Part shown: positions 7,852 to 14,461 of the stretch, piece by piece | How positions within the stretch are numbered: position 1 is the stretch's first letter | Layout of the letters: every line of letters begins with the position of its first letter | Source of the DNA: an uncultured Erysipelotrichaceae bacterium | GTDB lineage: Bacteria > Bacillota_I > Bacilli_A > RF39 > UBA660 | Assembly (NCBI GenBank): GCA_902783345.1 | Contig: CACZQI010000012.1 | Location: 1 to 19,016 of the forward strand | Length of the DNA stretch: 19,016 nt | Reading direction: 5' to 3' | The notes under the pieces: model-generated | Told to the model about the DNA's origin: nothing | Database searches by the model: none | The model's input: only the letters and a program-made list of their open reading frames with translations | Translations under genes and position numbers: made by a program

Positions 7852-8397
7852 ATGGAGTTTATTAAAAATATTTTTAAAAATCAAATTATTAGTTATGTAG
7901 TAATTTTACTTCTAGGTATTATCTTACTTGCGTTTCCGATTGAAACAATTAGTATTGGTACTGAAATAATTGCTGGTATTTTTATTGTGGCGGGTCTTGC
8001 TAACATTATCTATTTCTTTATTGATAATAATCCTAAAAACAAAATGGATACAATATATTTTGTAATTAGTTTAGCTGGTATTATTTTAGGCATTTATACA
8101 TTTATGAAACCTTTATGGTTAATTACAGTAATTAATATTATTGTTGGTTGTTTATTAATAATAGGCGCAATTAATAATTTAAGATATTTATTTAAATATA
8201 AAGTTAAAAATTATTTTTGGTGGATATTTACTATTTTATCTTTTGTTATATTAATTTTAGGTATTGTAGTTATAATTAACCCTATTGAAGTTGCTAGTAT
8301 TATTACGAGACTTGAAGGAGCCTCATTAATATTTGAAGCAATAATGTCACTTATGATTATGAGAAAATTTACATTAATGCTAAAAGAAGGAGAATAA
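7852..8397 (+). CDS. HdeD/DUF308-family integral membrane protein
   Basis: A 181-residue protein with six hydrophobic spans in two similar halves. Short loops carry patterns typical of DUF308, such as LLLGIILLAFPIETISIGTEI and GIVVIINPIEVASIITRLEG, where a Pro-containing turn follows a membrane helix. The family includes E. coli HdeD, linked to acid resistance, but most Firmicute members have no known function. Start ATG 7852 is preceded by GGTGA; the in-frame GTG codons at 7843 and 7846 form that Shine-Dalgarno region and are less likely starts. Transcription probably comes from the promoter ahead of 7513 and ends at the hairpin overlapping its last codons. Confidence 0.88.
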   Translation: MEFIKNIFKNQIISYVVILLLGIILLAFPIETISIGTEIIAGIFIVAGLANIIYFFIDNNPKNKMDTIYFVISLAGIILGIYTFMKPLWLITVINIIVGCLLIIGAINNLRYLFKYKVKNYFWWIFTILSFVILILGIVVIINPIEVASIITRLEGASLIFEAIMSLMIMRKFTLMLKEGE

Positions 8398-8407
8398 TCC
8401 TTTTTTT
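8382..8407 (+). terminator. Intrinsic terminator of the HdeD-like gene
   Basis: The stem AAAAGAAGGA (8382-8391) pairs with TCCTTTTTTT (8398-8407) with one G-U pair; the six-base loop contains the stop codon (8395-8397). The T tract completes an intrinsic terminator, modest in GC content. Confidence 0.55.
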
Positions 8408-8408
8408 A

Positions 8409-8437
8409 TTGAAATAAATTCTTATTTTATATATAAT
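8409..8437 (+). promoter_or_regulatory. Promoter of the tandem paralogue pair
   Basis: TTGAAA (8409-8414), a 17-nt spacer and TATAAT (8432-8437): near-consensus. Predicted start is about 8444, followed by GGAGATGAT and ATG 8461. Confidence 0.75.
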
Positions 8438-8460
8438 AAGTCTTACTTGGAGATGATAAT

Positions 8461-9288
8461 ATGTTAGATTATTCTTTAAATAATTTTCAAAAAGAAAGTT
8501 TTATCTTAGATTATGATATTGACCCTGAAGATAAAACTATTATGGTTAATTATGCTAATCAGAAAAGTGAAGTATTACCACTTACTATTCAAAATGAAAA
8601 AATGATATTAGAAAGAATGAAAAGACAAGTAACAGGTGGTAATAATTTTTATAAAACAGCCAAAAAAGCTAGAAGAAAATTTAAAATAATAGATAGATTA
8701 TATAAGATTCTTTATACTGCTTTATTAGGTATGTTTATTGGTTTAGCAGTTAAAGAAGGCTTTATAATTGGTTTAATTACGGCTTTAGCATGCACACCAT
8801 TTATGGTTTTTAATCCATTTATGAGAGAAAACAAGAAATGTTTAAAATATTTAAATAGTGTGCTTAATGATTATGAAAAGAATTTAGATTTTCTAAATAA
8901 TAGTGAAGAGTTTACTAATGAAAAAGTTATAAGACCTTATGTAATATCAAATACAACTGATAAAGTAAGATTTGTAATATCAGCAGGTATCTTAATAGAT
9001 AAATATGATGCAATAAAAGAAGGCGAAGGTTATAATTTAGTAGATTATCGTGTATATGATGATGAGCATAAAGATAAAGAAGAATCTTTAAAATATCAAA
9101 ATGAAAGAAAAGCAAAAGGTTATTTTGAAGTAAATAATAGGGAAATACCATTTATTAATATAAATAATACAGATCTTTTTTCTCATGAAGAATTAGCTGA
9201 TCTTTATAAACTTACAACCTCAAAAGATAATACTCCTGGTAAAGTTTTAGTCAAAACATATAAAATAAAAGATATTAATAATAAATAG
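8461..9288 (+). CDS. Unrecognised membrane-anchored protein, paralogue A
   Basis: A 275-residue protein of unknown function and paralogue of the next gene. The N-terminal ~75 residues are soluble (SFILDYDID, then MKRQV, then a basic KKARRKFK stretch). Two close hydrophobic spans follow at about 83-120, then a long charged C-terminal region. Shared with the neighbour are SFI-x2-YDID, MK(R/K)QV, DY-x-KN-x2-(F/Y)LNN, VI-x-NT-x2-KV and the C-terminal IPFININN patch. Relative to paralogue B it has about 45 extra residues around 180-225 (GILIDKYDAIKEGEGYNLVD and following). Topology suggests both large parts are cytoplasmic around a membrane hairpin. It has its own promoter, and start ATG 8461 follows GGAGATGAT. 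No function is proposed. Confidence 0.82.
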   Translation: MLDYSLNNFQKESFILDYDIDPEDKTIMVNYANQKSEVLPLTIQNEKMILERMKRQVTGGNNFYKTAKKARRKFKIIDRLYKILYTALLGMFIGLAVKEGFIIGLITALACTPFMVFNPFMRENKKCLKYLNSVLNDYEKNLDFLNNSEEFTNEKVIRPYVISNTTDKVRFVISAGILIDKYDAIKEGEGYNLVDYRVYDDEHKDKEESLKYQNERKAKGYFEVNNREIPFININNTDLFSHEELADLYKLTTSKDNTPGKVLVKTYKIKDINNK

Positions 9289-9295
9289 GTGAAAT

Positions 9296-9970
9296 ATGAA
9301 AGATTATTGTTCAACTGAATATGAAAGAAAAAGTTTTATTACTAAATATGATATTGATAAAGAAAAAAGTGAAATAACTATTTATTATGCTGATGATGAA
9401 ACTTTAAAAGTACCATATTCTTTTAAAGAAGAAATAAGACTTTTAAATAATATGAAAAAACAAGTTAAATATTATGACCATTTTATTGATAGGGCTAAGA
9501 AAGAAAAAAGAGTATTAAGATTTAAAAGATTACTAGCGCTTATTATGGCCGGTTATGGAACTGTTTTACTATCTTATTTAAGTATAGGCGCATTTTTATT
9601 GGGATCAGCAGGTATCTTTATTATGCCAACTATTTTTATGAATTTGTTAATTATTATGATTATTAAAAGAAAATTTGATGAAATATCTGATAAAATAGAT
9701 AATATTAATGAGGGTGTTAATGATTACAATAAAAATATGTTTTATTTAAATAATGAAAAAGTATTTGCTAATGAAAGATTAATGCGTAAAGATGTCATAA
9801 ATAATACACCTAAAAAAGTTAAATATTTAATTGGTAATAGTAAAGATATTCCTTTAATTAATTTAAATAATTTAGAAAATATCTCAATGAAAGATTTAAA
9901 GAAAACTTATGAGGCATCACTGCAAAGTAGAGGGCCAGAACTAGTTTTAAAAAAGAATACAAAAAGTTAA
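9296..9970 (+). CDS. Unrecognised membrane-anchored protein, paralogue B
   Basis: A 224-residue relative of the preceding protein: the same order of soluble N-terminal region (SFITKYDID, MKKQV, basic helix), hydrophobic hairpin at about residues 78-125, then a charged region with DYNKNMFYLNNEKVF, VINNTPKKVKYLI and IPLINLNN. It lacks the roughly 45-residue insertion seen in paralogue A. Its AGGTGA ribosome binding site overlaps the TAG stop of that gene and ATG 9296 is seven bases further, so the two are one transcript and translation is probably coupled. This looks like a local tandem duplication followed by strong divergence. Function is unknown. Confidence 0.82.
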   Translation: MKDYCSTEYERKSFITKYDIDKEKSEITIYYADDETLKVPYSFKEEIRLLNNMKKQVKYYDHFIDRAKKEKRVLRFKRLLALIMAGYGTVLLSYLSIGAFLLGSAGIFIMPTIFMNLLIIMIIKRKFDEISDKIDNINEGVNDYNKNMFYLNNEKVFANERLMRKDVINNTPKKVKYLIGNSKDIPLINLNNLENISMKDLKKTYEASLQSRGPELVLKKNTKS

Positions 9971-9996
9971 AATAGTCTTAAACTATTTCTTTTTTT
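9970..9996 (+). terminator. Terminator after the paralogue pair
   Basis: A 7-bp stem AAATAGT (9970-9976) with ACTATTT (9982-9988), a 5-nt loop, then CTTTTTTT. AT-rich but well placed directly after the stop. Confidence 0.6.
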
Positions 9997-9997
9997 A

Positions 9998-10006
9998 TGT
10001 TAAACT
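9998..10006 (+). promoter_or_regulatory. Possible extended -10 for the 397-residue protein gene
   Basis: TGtTAAACT at 9998-10006 lies 22 bases before ATG 10029; no convincing -35 is visible. A promoter is expected here because a terminator stands just upstream. Confidence 0.4.
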
Positions 10007-10028
10007 ATAAATAGTAGGTGAATAGGTT

Positions 10029-11222
10029 ATGATTAAAATATATAAAAAATGTGAAAAAACAATGGATAATCCAACTGGAGCAGTAGAGCTTACTAATTTA
10101 AAATCCTATGATAAACCATTTTTATTATGTATTTCACCTCAAGAGCTTATTGATAAATCAGTTTTTGGCATTATTAAAGAAGGGGCTAGAGCTGCAAGAG
10201 TAAGAACATCTGATGAATTTGCTGGCGGATTTAAAATAGATGAAATGCCAGTTGATTTTTTAGGAATTAAAAACGATTTAAAAGATAAAAATAATTTTGA
10301 TTTAGTAGATGATTTTTTATATCCTTATTTAAAAAAAGGAACTGATATTAAACTTCAAGCAAGAAAAATTAATGTTTTTGCTTATTGTAATGGAACTTAT
10401 GTTTATGTTGAAATAGAAAATAAACTTAAAAATAAATTATTAAATGCAGGTTATAGTGCTGAAAATGTTAAAGAAATACTATCTCAAATATCTGTTATAT
10501 CAGTTGCTAGTGAAGTAGATTTATCAAATACTTATGCTACATCTATTTTATTTAAAGATGTAAATGATACCGAAGTATTTGATAAGGTAAGTAAAGTTAC
10601 AACTAAAAAAATGAATGAACTTGCTCGTAATACTTATGCTGGGTATATTGATAAAGAATATAAACACGCTATTTTTACTTTTAATGGTACTGGGGAACAT
10701 GATTTAAAAGAATATTTTAAAGAGGAAAACTTTGTTAAAAGTTCACTATGTGCAGTAGTTTCATTTGTTTTAAATAATTCAGTGCAAAATACAAATAGTT
10801 ATAAATTAATGCCTATAAATGGTAGAATGCTTTTACAATATGCAATGAGATACAATAATGAATTTGAAGATATGAATGCTTTATTAAATAAATTAGATCA
10901 AGAAATAACTTATAATGTAGCGCCAAAATATACTAAAGAAGAAGAAAAATATTTAAAAGAATTAGAAAAAATATATTTACGTTTAGCTAAAGCAGAAATA
11001 TTACTTCAAACAAAAGAAATTGAACTAGAAAAGGAAAGTAAAGATAAAAGACTTTTAATTAGTGAAATAAAAGATAAGTGCTCAGATATTGCATTTAATC
11101 AAATAGTAGTTAATAATGGCTTTTGGAATAATACTAAAGATAATATTGACTATAATAGTATGAAAACAGATCGAATGATAAGAGAAGAATACGAAAAAAG
11201 TTATAATGGGAAATCATTATAA
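10029..11222 (+). CDS. Unrecognised soluble protein with C-terminal coiled coil, 397 residues
   Basis: I do not recognise the family. No signal peptide or membrane segment is visible, so it is probably cytosolic. The first ~290 residues look like a globular alpha/beta region, with segments such as AVELTNLKSYDKPFLLCISP, KLQARKINVFAYCNGTYVYV and HAIFTFNGTGEHDLKEYF. Residues about 295-350 form a highly charged Lys/Glu helix (YTKEEEKYLKELEKIYLRL and on) likely to be a coiled coil. Short patterns such as SVFGIIKEGARAARVRTSDEF may mark a conserved loop. The start at ATG 10029 has AGGTGA seven bases upstream. It stands alone between two terminators and converges on rnhC, sharing a palindromic TTATAA that supplies both stop codons. 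Confidence 0.8.
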   Translation: MIKIYKKCEKTMDNPTGAVELTNLKSYDKPFLLCISPQELIDKSVFGIIKEGARAARVRTSDEFAGGFKIDEMPVDFLGIKNDLKDKNNFDLVDDFLYPYLKKGTDIKLQARKINVFAYCNGTYVYVEIENKLKNKLLNAGYSAENVKEILSQISVISVASEVDLSNTYATSILFKDVNDTEVFDKVSKVTTKKMNELARNTYAGYIDKEYKHAIFTFNGTGEHDLKEYFKEENFVKSSLCAVVSFVLNNSVQNTNSYKLMPINGRMLLQYAMRYNNEFEDMNALLNKLDQEITYNVAPKYTKEEEKYLKELEKIYLRLAKAEILLQTKEIELEKESKDKRLLISEIKDKCSDIAFNQIVVNNGFWNNTKDNIDYNSMKTDRMIREEYEKSYNGKSL

Positions 11223-11228
11223 CTTTTT
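11195..11228. terminator. Perfect 14-bp bidirectional terminator
   Basis: AAAAAGTTATAATG (11195-11208) is the exact reverse complement of 11215-11228, with a 6-nt loop GGAAAT. Both strands end in five T. It includes the last codons and the stops of both convergent genes, which overlap in TTATAA (11217-11222). Confidence 0.85.
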
Positions 11229-12164
11229 ATTTAATAAATGTTCTATTTTTTCAGTATTTTTAAAGTTTAATTTAGCAATATCTTTTAAAATATCTTTACC
11301 ATATCTTTGCACTAACATTGCGCCTTGTTTATCAACTTCTAAGCCAGCGCCTTTTTTTAAGAAAATATGATATTTATCTTCTAATTTTTGCATTTCTAAT
11401 AAGAAAATATATCTACATATTACTGATGAAGCGGCTACTGATAAACATTTATCTTCAGCTTTAGTTGCAAAGGTTATTTTAGTAAATTTTTCTGGTTCAT
11501 TATAAATATAACCAAAATAATTTCTTGGATAGCAAAATTGATCTACTACGACATATTTATAATCAGAAGTTTCTTTTACCATTTGGCATAGTACTTTATT
11601 ATGTAATATGGCTTTAATTTTATTCATGTTAGTTGGTCTTTCATTATAAGTTTTATTATCTAAAATATAAGTATGATGAGGTATTTTTTTAATTAAAGTA
11701 GGTCCGATTTTTAAAATTTGTTCATCAGTTAGTTTTTTAGAGTCTTTAACACCTAATTCATATAAAATATTGGCATTTTCTTTAGACACATAAGAAGCTG
11801 TAACAACAATTGGTCCAAAATAATCTCCAGTACCAACTTCATCAGAACCAATAGTTGAAACACCTATAAATCTTAAATCTTTTGCTTCTTCTTTTTTCTC
11901 TTTCTTTTTAGCTTCTTCTTCTGCAAGTTCTGAGTCAATATCTCTATTATTTAAAGATTTTTCTAAATCCTTCCACATATTAGCATCAATATCAGCAGAA
12001 AGACCTTGAAACATTACTTTACCAGATTCATAAAGCGTGATATTAGTATCGGCTTCATCTGCTTGAAATATAGCATAAGGTGGAGTTTTTTCTCTTCTTT
12101 TATCAAAATAATAATCAATCATTTGTTTTTTAATATTATCACTAACTTTAAAGACAATTGTCAT
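11217..12164 (-). CDS. rnhC: Ribonuclease HIII
   Basis: RNase HIII cuts the RNA strand of RNA-DNA hybrids. The 315-residue protein has an N-terminal TBP-like substrate-binding domain (about 1-78, DUF3378), a Lys/Glu-rich linker (about 78-97), and the catalytic domain. That domain opens with GSDEVGTGDYFGP (Asp108, Glu109), continues with GVKDSKKLTD (138-147) and includes Asp208 in VVVDQFC, the expected acidic residues. The N-terminal domain and GTGDYFGP motif distinguish it from RNase HII. ATG 12164 is preceded by GGTGAT five bases away. It is single-gene on the minus strand, divergent from cvpA, and shares its terminator with the converging gene. Confidence 0.96.
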   Translation of the reverse strand: MTIVFKVSDNIKKQMIDYYFDKRREKTPPYAIFQADEADTNITLYESGKVMFQGLSADIDANMWKDLEKSLNNRDIDSELAEEEAKKKEKKEEAKDLRFIGVSTIGSDEVGTGDYFGPIVVTASYVSKENANILYELGVKDSKKLTDEQILKIGPTLIKKIPHHTYILDNKTYNERPTNMNKIKAILHNKVLCQMVKETSDYKYVVVDQFCYPRNYFGYIYNEPEKFTKITFATKAEDKCLSVAASSVICRYIFLLEMQKLEDKYHIFLKKGAGLEVDKQGAMLVQRYGKDILKDIAKLNFKNTEKIEHLLNKKL

Positions 12165-12181
12165 AACTCATCACCAATATA

Positions 12182-12190
12182 ATAATACCA
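12182..12190 (-). promoter_or_regulatory. Promoter of rnhC
   Basis: On the minus strand, the extended -10 TGgTATTAT occupies 12190-12182; the -35 is weak (AAGAAA at 17 nt). Predicted start is near 12175, at the first base of the GGTGAT ribosome binding site. Confidence 0.55.
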
Positions 12191-12226
12191 TATTTTCATA
12201 AATATTTCTTTATTTTTTACTTATAC

Positions 12227-12237
12227 TATAATATAAT
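12227..12237 (+). promoter_or_regulatory. Probable -10 region of cvpA-trxA
   Basis: Two overlapping TATAAT boxes (12227-12232 and 12232-12237) lie 23-28 bases before the cvpA ATG. No good -35 is seen, so the exact box is uncertain. Confidence 0.45.
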
Positions 12238-12260
12238 TAAATAAGAGTAGTGAGGTTGTT

Positions 12261-12986
12261 ATGAATTTATTAGATTATATAATTATTATAATTCTATTAT
12301 TAAGTGCTTTATTAGGATTTAAAAAGGGTTTTATTAGTACAATAGTTGCTTTTGTAGGAACTGTCTTAGTTATAATCTTAGCATTTTATTTAAAAAATCC
12401 AGTTAGTACATTTTTATATGAACATTTACCATTTTTCTCTTTAGGTGGTAAGTTTGCTGGAATGAGTGTAGTTAATATTTTAATTTATGAAGCAATTAGT
12501 TATATTATAACTTTAACAATACTAGGCTTTATTTTAGGTATTATTGTTAAAATAAGTGGGATATTTACTAAACTTGTTCATTCTACAGTTGTTCTTACTT
12601 TACCAAGTAAGATATTAGGAGCGATATGTGGTCTTGTTGAAGGAATTATTATTGCGTTTATTGTGGTCTTCATTTTAGGTTTAATTAGTCCCGTATCATC
12701 TTTATATAATAATAGTAAATATGCAGGTGTTTTTTTAGAGAAAACGCCAATACTTTCAAGTGCAGTAAATAGTACTTATAAATCTGTAATTGAAATATAT
12801 GATGTAGCAGTCAAAAATGAGAATAAAGAAAATAAAAATGAAGCTAATTTAGATAGTTTAAATATTTTACTTCAGTATGAAATATTAAATGTTGATACGG
12901 CTAAAAAATTAATTAGTGATAATAAAATAAAAATAGAGGGTGCAAGTGAACTTATAAATAATTATCAAAAGAAAGGAAATGTATAA
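12261..12986 (+). CDS. cvpA: CvpA family membrane protein
   Basis: A 241-residue protein with four predicted membrane spans within about residues 5-145 and a hydrophilic C-terminal tail. The opening NLLDYIIIIILLLSALLGFKKG carries the typical D-x-I...GFxxG pattern of CvpA (named for colicin V production in E. coli). The second half, with KILGAICGLVEGIIIAF, matches the family's glycine-rich last helices. In Firmicutes the family's role is not well defined, with envelope-related functions suggested. The start at ATG 12261 follows GAGGT. The stop overlaps the thioredoxin start by one base, so the two are co-expressed. Confidence 0.9.
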   Translation: MNLLDYIIIIILLLSALLGFKKGFISTIVAFVGTVLVIILAFYLKNPVSTFLYEHLPFFSLGGKFAGMSVVNILIYEAISYIITLTILGFILGIIVKISGIFTKLVHSTVVLTLPSKILGAICGLVEGIIIAFIVVFILGLISPVSSLYNNSKYAGVFLEKTPILSSAVNSTYKSVIEIYDVAVKNENKENKNEANLDSLNILLQYEILNVDTAKKLISDNKIKIEGASELINNYQKKGNV

Positions 12987-13288
12987 TGATAGAGTATTTA
13001 AGTGGTCAAGAATTAGAAGATGTTTTAACAAATGATTTAACAATAGTTGATTATTTTGCAGAGTGGTGTGGACCATGTAGAATGATGGGAGAGGTTTTAA
13101 AGCAATTAAATGGTATTAAAATTATTAAAGTAAATGTTGATGAACATGAATCTCTTGCTCAGGAGCATGGAGTAATGAGTATACCTACTATTGAAATATA
13201 TCAAAATAAGGAAATGATTAGTAAATTTATTGGTTTTAAAACTAAAGATGAAATAGAAGAAATAATAGCAAATATTAATAATGACTAG
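12986..13288 (+). CDS. trxA: Thioredoxin
   Basis: A 100-residue single-domain thioredoxin that reduces protein disulfides in the cytosol. The active site WCGPC is at residues 27-31 (Cys28, Cys31) after DYFAEW. The cis-proline is Pro67 in MSIPT, and the C-terminal strand-helix KFIGFKTKDEIEEII is standard. There is no signal peptide or membrane anchor. The ATG overlaps the cvpA stop by one base and an AAGGAAATG segment serves as ribosome binding site. A T-rich tract and a separate -10 box lie between it and the RnfC-like gene, so joint expression with that module is possible but not certain. Confidence 0.93.
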   Translation: MIEYLSGQELEDVLTNDLTIVDYFAEWCGPCRMMGEVLKQLNGIKIIKVNVDEHESLAQEHGVMSIPTIEIYQNKEMISKFIGFKTKDEIEEIIANINND

Positions 13289-13321
13289 TTATTTCTTTTT
13301 TTTTACGTTATAATTAACTAG
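13285..13321. repeat. Inverted repeat around the rnfC-like promoter (possible operator)
   Basis: CTAGTTA (13285-13291) is repeated inverted as TAACTAG (13315-13321), with the arm centres 30 bases apart, about three helical turns. One arm covers the trxA stop and the -35 position; the other lies just after the -10 and touches the AGGTGG ribosome binding site. Seven-base arms can occur by chance in AT-rich DNA. Confidence 0.3.
13309..13314 (+). promoter_or_regulatory. -10 box of the rnfC-rnfD-like pair
   Basis: TATAAT at 13309-13314, 16 bases before ATG 13331, with no strong -35. Predicted start is about 13320, where the AGGTGG ribosome binding site begins. A T-rich run (13292-13304) upstream may mark weak termination after trxA. 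Confidence 0.55.
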
Positions 13322-13330
13322 GTGGATAGT

Positions 13331-14461
13331 ATGACCAAATATGTTAAAATTAATAAAGATTTAAACTTTAAGTTTGATAAACACATTAAAGAATGTTTAA
13401 ATCCTGATTATGTATATATTCCTTATAATGATAAAGATAATTTAAATGTTAAAGGGAATGAAGAAATACATAAAAATTCAATTGTGATAGCAAATAAAAA
13501 TAAATTTATTTATAGTCCAGTATCAGGAACTGTTAAAGGTATGTGTGATAATATTGTAGACGGTAAAAAAATGAAAACTATTGTCATTGAAAATAACTTT
13601 AAAGAAAGTGTTCGTAAATCTACTGGGGTTAAAAAGAATCCTTATAATATTACTAAAGATGAACTGTTAAATTTAGTTAAAACTTATAGAGTTTTTAATG
13701 GCAATTTAAATGGTAAAACAATGATTATTAGTGGAATTGATATGAATATATATGAAAATGTATACTCAACTATAATTAGCGAGCATGCTGAGCAGTTACT
13801 TGAAGTAATAGATGCATTAATTAATATATTAGGTATTCATAAATGTTTTTTTGCTCTTAAAGATACTGATAGTGCAAATGTAACTATGCTATTAAATCAA
13901 ATAGGGACATACCCTAATATTGAACTAAAACTTATGAGTGATAGTTATCCAATGGGACATCCAGATATTTTAATTAAAGAACTTGTATTAGATAATAAAA
14001 TGGATGAAGGCGTAGTATTTTTAACAACTGAAGATGTTTATAATATTTATCATACTATTAAAAGAAAATGTCCGCTAAGTGAAAAATATGTAACTATTGG
14101 GGGAAATTTACTTAATAAAGGAAAAGTAGTAAAAGTTAAAATTGGAACCCGTATAGCAGATATTATTAATAATGAATTTAAAATAAAAACTAATAATTAC
14201 CATATTATTATTAATGGTTTATTATCTGGTTATGAAATAGATTCCCTAAATGCGATTATAACTCCAAATATTCATAGTATTTTTATTGAAAGTGCCAGAA
14301 AAGAAAAGGAAGTTAAATGTATTAATTGTGGACTATGTCATATTCATTGTCCAGTTAATGCTGACCCTAGAAATAATGTAAATATGGATAAATGTATTAA
14401 GTGTGGTCTTTGTAATTATTTATGTCCTAGTAAGATCCATTTAGTAGGGGGTAAAAAATGA
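13331..14461 (+). CDS. RnfC-like iron-sulfur protein lacking the NADH/FMN loop
   Basis: A 376-residue homologue of RnfC, the peripheral electron-entry subunit of the Rnf complex. Visible parts: barrel-sandwich region at about 28-95 with SPVSGTVKG (62-70); a degenerate middle domain; SYPMGHPDILIKEL (205-218), matching the family's YPxGxxxxLI; an SLBB-like segment VTIGGNLLNKGKVVKVKIGT; and two intact CxxCxxCxxxCP clusters (Cys330/333/336/340 and Cys355/358/361/365). Missing are the GGAGFPT glycine loop and the NGAECEP stretch that hold NADH and FMN: the corresponding region reads VFNGNL and SGIDMNIYE (about 121-142). ATG 13331 has AGGTGG five bases upstream; an in-frame GTG at 13322 lies inside that site. 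The TGA overlaps the rnfD-like start (ATGA). Electron donor unknown. Confidence 0.88.
   Translation: MTKYVKINKDLNFKFDKHIKECLNPDYVYIPYNDKDNLNVKGNEEIHKNSIVIANKNKFIYSPVSGTVKGMCDNIVDGKKMKTIVIENNFKESVRKSTGVKKNPYNITKDELLNLVKTYRVFNGNLNGKTMIISGIDMNIYENVYSTIISEHAEQLLEVIDALINILGIHKCFFALKDTDSANVTMLLNQIGTYPNIELKLMSDSYPMGHPDILIKELVLDNKMDEGVVFLTTEDVYNIYHTIKRKCPLSEKYVTIGGNLLNKGKVVKVKIGTRIADIINNEFKIKTNNYHIIINGLLSGYEIDSLNAIITPNIHSIFIESARKEKEVKCINCGLCHIHCPVNADPRNNVNMDKCIKCGLCNYLCPSKIHLVGGKK

Noticed and set aside
8927..9151. Minus-strand Leu/Tyr/His-rich ORF within paralogue A
   Set aside because: Composition is that expected from the antisense of AT-rich codons; no start signals.
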